From: Rubrimonas sp036735545 | GTDB taxonomy: Bacteria; Pseudomonadota; Alphaproteobacteria; Rhodobacterales; Rhodobacteraceae | Assembly: GCA_036735545.1 (NCBI GenBank) | Contig: DAINOD010000002.1 | Coordinates: 80,237 to 144,236 of the forward strand | DNA length: 64,000 nt | Direction: 5' to 3' | Part shown: positions 59,756-64,000 of the stretch, piece by piece | How the letters are laid out: every line of letters begins with the position of its first letter | How positions within the stretch are numbered: the first letter of the stretch is position 1 | Notes under the pieces: generated by a model | What the model was told of the DNA's origin: nothing | Databases searched by the model: none | What the model saw: the letters and a program-made list of their open reading frames with translations, nothing else | Made by a program: the position numbers and the translations under genes

Positions 59756-62536
59756 TCAACCCTCCTTCTTCGCGTCGGGCTTCGGCGCGGGCCTGGCCGG
59801 CGCGGCGTCCTTGGCGATGCGCGCCATGTCCGACGCCTCGCGGATCAGGCCGCCCTGCTTGGCGAGGTTCGAGCCGTCGATGCCCATCTCGCCCAGCAGA
59901 CTGTCCACCAGCGGCGCCTGCACGCGGTAGCGCAGCGCGGAGTTGATCACCTCGTCGGTGGGCGTGCCTCCCCCGCCCCCGCCGCCGCCCAGCCCGTCCA
60001 TCTGAACGATGCGGATGTCCTGGATCTTCTCCAGCGGCTTGACCGAGGCCGCCACGATGCCCTCCACCCGGTCCAGCAGCTTGCGCTTGAACAGCGAGGC
60101 GCGGGCGCCCTCGGTCAGCACGTTCTCGGCCTCGTTGATCAGGCGCTGCGCCTCGGCGTCGACGGCGGCGCGGATCTTGGCGGCGTCGGCCGCCAGCCTC
60201 GCCTCCTCGGCCTCCTTCTGCGCCATGGTCACGTCCACGGCCTTGCGGCGGTTGGCGGCCTCGGTCTCGCGGGTGGTCTTGACGCGCTCCTCGGCCTCGG
60301 CGGCGCGGGCGCGGGCGATCTCGGCCTCGACGCGCGCGGCCGATTCCTCCAGCGACTTGGCGTAGAGCGCGATGGCCTTGGCCATCTGCGCCTCCTCCAC
60401 CACCTGCTCGCGGCCGACCTCCAGCTTGCGCCGCTCGGTCTCGTGGCCGATACGCGCCTCGTCCAGCCCGCGTTCGGAGGCGATGCGGGCGCGCTCGATC
60501 TCCTCGCGGCTGGCGATCTCGGCCTCGCGCAGGGCCTGCATTCGGGCGATCTCGAGCTGCTCCAGCGAGCGGCGGCGGGCGAGCCTCGCCGCCTCCAGCG
60601 CGTGCTCGCGGCCGACGTCGGCCGTCTCGGCGTCGCGGCGGGCGGCGATCTCGGCCTCGCGCAGCTTCGCGTCGGCCGCGGCGCGCTCGGCGCGCTTGGC
60701 GGCGAGCGCGATGGCGCCGGCCTCGGCGGTGGTCTTGATGGTCAGGTCGCGCTTCATGTCGGCGACCTCGACGGCTTCCGCGCGGGCGACCTCCAGCGTG
60801 CGGGTGTCGCGTTCGGCGGCGATGCGCTCGGCGGCGGTCGCCTTCTCCTGCGCGATGCGGGCCGCCTCTGTCGCCTCGCGGGCCGCGATCTGGGCGCGCT
60901 CCAGCGCCTCGGCGCGGGCGATCTCGCGGGTCTTGGCGGCCTCCTCGCCCTCGATGCGCTCCACCGCGACGCGGGTCTCCTGCGCGATGCGGGCGCGCTC
61001 GGTGGCCTCGCGGGCGGCGATGGCGGCTTCGTCGAGCGCGCGGTTGCGGGCGATCTCCAGCGCGCGGACCTTCTCCTCCTGCGCGATGCGCACGGTCTCG
61101 GTGGCCTCCTTCGCGGCGATCTCGGCCTCCTCCAGCGTGCGGCGCTGGGCGATGCGGGCGTCGCGGGTGGCGAGTTCGGCGGCGATGCGCTCGGCCTCCA
61201 GCGCGCGGTCGCGAGCGATGGCGGCGGCCTCCACGGCCTGCCTCGCGGCGATGTCGGCCTCCTCGACCGCGCGCTCGCGGGCGATGTCGCGCTCGCGGGT
61301 GCGCTGCTCGGCGGCGATGCGCTCGGCGGCCGTCGCCTGTTCCTGCGCGATGCGCTCGGCGGCCACGGCCTGCTCCTGGGCGATGCGGGCGCGCTCGACA
61401 GCCTCGCGGGCGGCGATCTCGGCGGCCTCGGTCTCGCGGCGCCGCGAGATCTGCTGCGCCTCGGTGGCCTGCTCGGCGGCGATGCGGGCGGCGAGCACCG
61501 CGCGCTCCTGCTCGATGCGCGCGCGTTCGGTCGCCTCGCGGGCGGCGATCTCGGCGGCCTCGACGCTCTGCTGGCGCGCGATCTCCTTCTGGCGCACGGT
61601 CTGTTCGGAGGCGATGCGCGCCTCGGCCACGCTGCGGTCGTTCGTGATGCGGTCCTGCTCCAGCCGCTCGCGGGCGACGATCTGGGCCTGTTCGGCCTCC
61701 GTCTCGCGCTCGGCGCGCTCGCGGGCCAGCTCGGCGCGCTGCTGAGCGCGGCGGAACTCCACGTCGCGCTGCTGGGCGAGCCGGGCCTCCTCCGAGGCGC
61801 GCTCGATCTCCAGCGATTCCTTCTCCGCCTGCAGGTTGCGGGTGCGGATGCGGATGGCGGTGTCCTGCTCGATGTCGTTGCGCAGCTTGCGCCGGGCCTC
61901 GATGTCCTCGATCAGCCGGGTCAGACCCTCGGCGTCGAAACGGTTGGAGGGGTTGAAGAACTCCAGCCCCGTCTGGTCGAGGTCCTTGATCGCGACGCTC
62001 TCCAGCTCCAGCCCGTTCTGGCTGAGCCCCTCCTGCGCCAGCGCCTTGACGCGGGCGACATAGTCGCCGCGGTGCTCGTGCATCTCCTCCAGCGCCATCT
62101 CCGAGGCGACCGAGCGCAGGGCGGAGACGAACTTGCCCGACAGCAGCTCGTGCAGCCGCGCCGGCTCCAGGGTGCGGCGGCCCAGCGTGGAGGCGGCGAT
62201 GGAGACGGCGTCCTTCGTCGGCCTGACGCGGACGTAGAACTCGGCCTCGACGTCGACGCGGATGCGGTCGCGGGTGATCAAGGCCTGCTCGCGCTCGCGC
62301 TTCACCTCCAGCGCGAGGCTGTTCATGTTCACCGGCGTGATGTCGTGCACGATCGGCCACACGAAGGCGCCGCCGTCGATCACCACGCGCTCGCCCAGAA
62401 AGCCGGTGCGGACGAAGGCGATCTCCTTCGTCGAGCGTCGGTAGAGCCAGGTCATGATCTGGTAGAGGATCGCGATGACGACGACCGCGACGATGAGCCA
62501 GAGGATGATCTGGCCGATGAGCGCCCCTGTGATCAT
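59756..62536 (-). CDS. Giant flotillin/SPFH protein with hendecad coiled coil
   Basis: 926 residues; most flotillins are 450-650. One membrane helix at ~8-28, an SPFH/band 7 domain at ~35-225, then 32 uninterrupted 11-residue repeats (244-595, consensus around AREATERARIA), a three-unit break with a phase shift of three, and eight more (629-716). The end has a conserved flotillin region (ALYAKSLEESAARVEAEI), a poly-Gly run and a Lys/Pro tail. Probably a membrane scaffold for the operon's enzymes. ATG overlaps the stop of the TIM-barrel gene. Confidence 0.9.
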   Translation of the reverse strand: MITGALIGQIILWLIVAVVVIAILYQIMTWLYRRSTKEIAFVRTGFLGERVVIDGGAFVWPIVHDITPVNMNSLALEVKREREQALITRDRIRVDVEAEFYVRVRPTKDAVSIAASTLGRRTLEPARLHELLSGKFVSALRSVASEMALEEMHEHRGDYVARVKALAQEGLSQNGLELESVAIKDLDQTGLEFFNPSNRFDAEGLTRLIEDIEARRKLRNDIEQDTAIRIRTRNLQAEKESLEIERASEEARLAQQRDVEFRRAQQRAELARERAERETEAEQAQIVARERLEQDRITNDRSVAEARIASEQTVRQKEIARQQSVEAAEIAAREATERARIEQERAVLAARIAAEQATEAQQISRRRETEAAEIAAREAVERARIAQEQAVAAERIAQEQATAAERIAAEQRTRERDIARERAVEEADIAARQAVEAAAIARDRALEAERIAAELATRDARIAQRRTLEEAEIAAKEATETVRIAQEEKVRALEIARNRALDEAAIAAREATERARIAQETRVAVERIEGEEAAKTREIARAEALERAQIAAREATEAARIAQEKATAAERIAAERDTRTLEVARAEAVEVADMKRDLTIKTTAEAGAIALAAKRAERAAADAKLREAEIAARRDAETADVGREHALEAARLARRRSLEQLEIARMQALREAEIASREEIERARIASERGLDEARIGHETERRKLEVGREQVVEEAQMAKAIALYAKSLEESAARVEAEIARARAAEAEERVKTTRETEAANRRKAVDVTMAQKEAEEARLAADAAKIRAAVDAEAQRLINEAENVLTEGARASLFKRKLLDRVEGIVAASVKPLEKIQDIRIVQMDGLGGGGGGGGTPTDEVINSALRYRVQAPLVDSLLGEMGIDGSNLAKQGGLIREASDMARIAKDAAPARPAPKPDAKKEG
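60389..61807 (-). repeat. 33-bp/11-residue repeat tract in the flotillin gene
   Basis: About 40 consecutive units, each with Ile-Ala (or Ile-x) at a fixed place and charged residues elsewhere. Units differ at the DNA level, so the array is old rather than a recent expansion. Confidence 0.85.
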
Positions 62537-63372
62537 GACTTGCCCCCGTTGATGCGCTTGAAGGCGCGGGTCTGTTCGGTCAGCGCGATCTCGGTCGGCA
62601 GCCGCTCCATCGAACTGGCGCCGTAGAAGCCGTGGCAATGGCGGGTGTTGCGCAGCACGAATTCCGCATCGTTGGGCATGGCGACCGGCCCGCCATGGAC
62701 CAGCACCAGCGCGTCCGGCTTCAGCGCCAGCGCCGCCGCGGCCCAGGCGTCCACCAGGCCGGGGCAGTCGCGCAGAGCGGGCGCCTTGCCGGCGCCGATG
62801 GCGCCGCCGGTGGTCAGGCCGAGGTGGCAGACGATCACGTCGGCCCCGGCGCGCGCCATCTCGGCGGCGTCGGCCTCGCAGAAGACGTAGGGCGTGGTCA
62901 GCAGGTCGAGCGCGCGGGCCTTGGCGACCATCTCCACCTCCAGCGCATAGGACATGCCCGTGGCTTCGAGGTTCACGCGGAAGTCGCCGTCGATCAGCCC
63001 CACGGTGGGGAAGTTCTGCACGCCGGAGAACCCCAGCCGCGCCAGCTCCGGCAGAAAGACGTCCATCTCGCGGAACGGATCGGTGCCGCAGACGCCGGCG
63101 AGAACGGGCGTGCGCCTGACCACCGGCAGCACTTCGGCGGCCATCTCCAGCACGACGGCGTTGGCGTCGCCGTAGGGCATCATGCCGGCCAGCGAGCCGC
63201 GACCGGCCATGCGGTATCGGCCGGAGTTGTAGATCACGATGAGGTCGATCCCGCCGGCCTCCTCGCACTTGGCGGACAGGCCCGTGCCTGCGCCGCCGCC
63301 GACGATGGGCTCTCCGCGCGCGGCCATGGCGCGGAACTTGTCGAGGATCTCGGCGCGGGGAAAACGCGGCAC
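62533..63372 (-). CDS. Tm-1-like TIM-barrel (phosphoenolpyruvate hydrolase-like) protein
   Basis: 279 residues. PIVGGGAGTGLSAKCEEAGGIDLIVIYNSGRYRMAG opens the barrel; GDANAVVLEMAAEVLP, GVCGTDPFREMD and HGGPVAMP follow. This is the C-terminal domain family of plant Tm-1, found in bacteria as a separate gene beside the UPF0261 partner. Biochemical activity not established. Starts directly after the UPF0261 stop and overlaps the flotillin start. Confidence 0.87.
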   Translation of the reverse strand: MPRFPRAEILDKFRAMAARGEPIVGGGAGTGLSAKCEEAGGIDLIVIYNSGRYRMAGRGSLAGMMPYGDANAVVLEMAAEVLPVVRRTPVLAGVCGTDPFREMDVFLPELARLGFSGVQNFPTVGLIDGDFRVNLEATGMSYALEVEMVAKARALDLLTTPYVFCEADAAEMARAGADVIVCHLGLTTGGAIGAGKAPALRDCPGLVDAWAAAALALKPDALVLVHGGPVAMPNDAEFVLRNTRHCHGFYGASSMERLPTEIALTEQTRAFKRINGGKS

Positions 63373-64000
63373 TCAGGCTCTCCGGCGGTTGGGGGCGCCG
63401 TGGAGGGCGCGGAACTGGCGCACCACTTCAGTGGCGAAGGCGGGATCGTTGACGTTGGCGGGCACGCGGACCAGCCGGCGCGCGGCGGTCTGGCGCACCG
63501 TCGCCTCCAGCGCGTCGAACAGCGCGGCGCGGGCGGCGGGATCGTGGAAGGGCTGGCCCGGCGCGTCGAGCGCCGAGACGCCGCCCTCGGGCAACAGGAA
63601 GCGCACCGGCGCCTCCATCGCGTTCAGACGCTCGCCGATCCAGCGGCCCATCCGGGCGCATTCCTCGACCGTGGTGCGCATCAGCGTCACCTGCGGGTTG
63701 TGGCGGTAGAAGGTGCGGCCCGCGTAGCGCTCGGGCACGGTCTCGGGCGGGCCGAAATTCACCATGTCCAGCGCGCCGACCGAGCCGACGTAGGGCGCCC
63801 GCGCGCGGATCATGGCGCCGAAGCGGTCCTCGGTCGCGGGGAACACCCCGCCCATCATCATGTCGCAGACCTCGGTGGTGGTGAGGTCGATGACGGCGCC
63901 GATCAGGCCGCTGTCCACCAGCTTCTCCATCGCCTGTCCGCCGACGCCGGTGGCGTGGAACACGAGGCAGTCGTAGTCGCCCTTCAGCGCCGCCACGACC
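63373..64000 (-). CDS. Tm-1-like ATP-binding (UPF0261) protein, C-terminal part
   Basis: Open to the right edge; the N-terminus is outside the window. Visible: CLVFHATGVGGQAMEKLVDSG, VIDLTTTEVCDMMMGGVF and MVNFGPPETVPERYAGR, all diagnostic of UPF0261, the N-terminal ATP-binding domain family of Tm-1. Function in bacteria unknown. First visible gene of the 17-gene operon; more genes may lie further right. Confidence 0.88.
   Translation of the reverse strand, partial: VVAALKGDYDCLVFHATGVGGQAMEKLVDSGLIGAVIDLTTTEVCDMMMGGVFPATEDRFGAMIRARAPYVGSVGALDMVNFGPPETVPERYAGRTFYRHNPQVTLMRTTVEECARMGRWIGERLNAMEAPVRFLLPEGGVSALDAPGQPFHDPAARAALFDALEATVRQTAARRLVRVPANVNDPAFATEVVRQFRALHGAPNRRRA

Noticed and set aside
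60389..61807. CRISPR array or recent minisatellite in the 33-bp repeats
   Set aside because: Units are contiguous without spacers and diverged at DNA level; they code for a coiled coil in frame.
59547..62360. A second open frame of more than 900 codons across the flotillin gene on the same strand
   Set aside because: It is the +1 reading of the 33-bp repeat tract: Arg/Gly/Ala-rich with no domain. The flotillin frame has a full domain structure and matching overlaps with its neighbours.

Overview
The window is chromosomal DNA from a very GC-rich alphaproteobacterium, most likely in or near the Rhodobacterales. The support is a GcrA cell-cycle regulator, the DUF4212/ActP-type symporter pair, the ppiD-trpE and argD-argF arrangements, and extreme G/C at third codon positions. 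Genes are tightly packed, many with 1- or 4-nt overlaps. I see no rRNA, tRNA, CRISPR, transposase, integrase or phage gene. A run of 100 N at 40445-40544 shows that this is a scaffolded draft assembly.

Region 1 (1-20.6 kb) is mostly metabolism and transport. It holds the end of an acyl-CoA dehydrogenase and an MBL-fold hydrolase, a TauE-type exporter, pyroglutamyl peptidase with a sorbosone-dehydrogenase-like beta-propeller, an alpha/beta hydrolase, a YnjBC-like importer lacking its ATPase gene, and a DUF4212 + ActP-like symporter. The symporter is divergent from an unusual DEDDh exonuclease-CBS-DUF294 fusion. An argD-argF-pcaB-like-HD operon, gcrA and a PhoR-like kinase follow.

Region 2 (20.7-47 kb) carries housekeeping genes: a DUF1178 protein, an FkbM methyltransferase, glnK-amtB with a consensus sigma-54 promoter, a class A penicillin-binding protein, a dimethylglycine/sarcosine dehydrogenase-like enzyme, a SOUL protein, ppiD-trpE, polA, and two tandem ABC exporters. 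Next come a His-rich exported peptide and a DUF305 protein (possibly copper-related; interrupted by the assembly gap), hemF, an ABM monooxygenase, an EF-hand/ECF sigma/anti-sigma set, DUF983-NUDIX-MFS, and rpmG with a clear terminator.

Region 3 (47-64 kb) is the most interesting part: one minus-strand run of 17 genes, almost all overlapping or within a few bases, continuing past the right edge. In order of transcription it encodes a Tm-1-like (UPF0261) protein and its TIM-barrel partner; a giant flotillin with about 40 eleven-residue repeats; two SRPBCC proteins; and the FAD, 2Fe-2S and split molybdopterin subunits of a xanthine-dehydrogenase-family hydroxylase. After these come a MoxR ATPase and a VWA protein (CoxD/CoxE-like), an amidohydrolase, an MBL hydrolase, two ABC-type membrane domains without ATPase, an SMP-30/isochorismatase fusion and a pyridoxal-kinase-like protein. 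I infer a membrane-associated system that hydroxylates and then hydrolyses an unknown, probably cyclic or lactone-forming, substrate. The substrate cannot be told from sequence.
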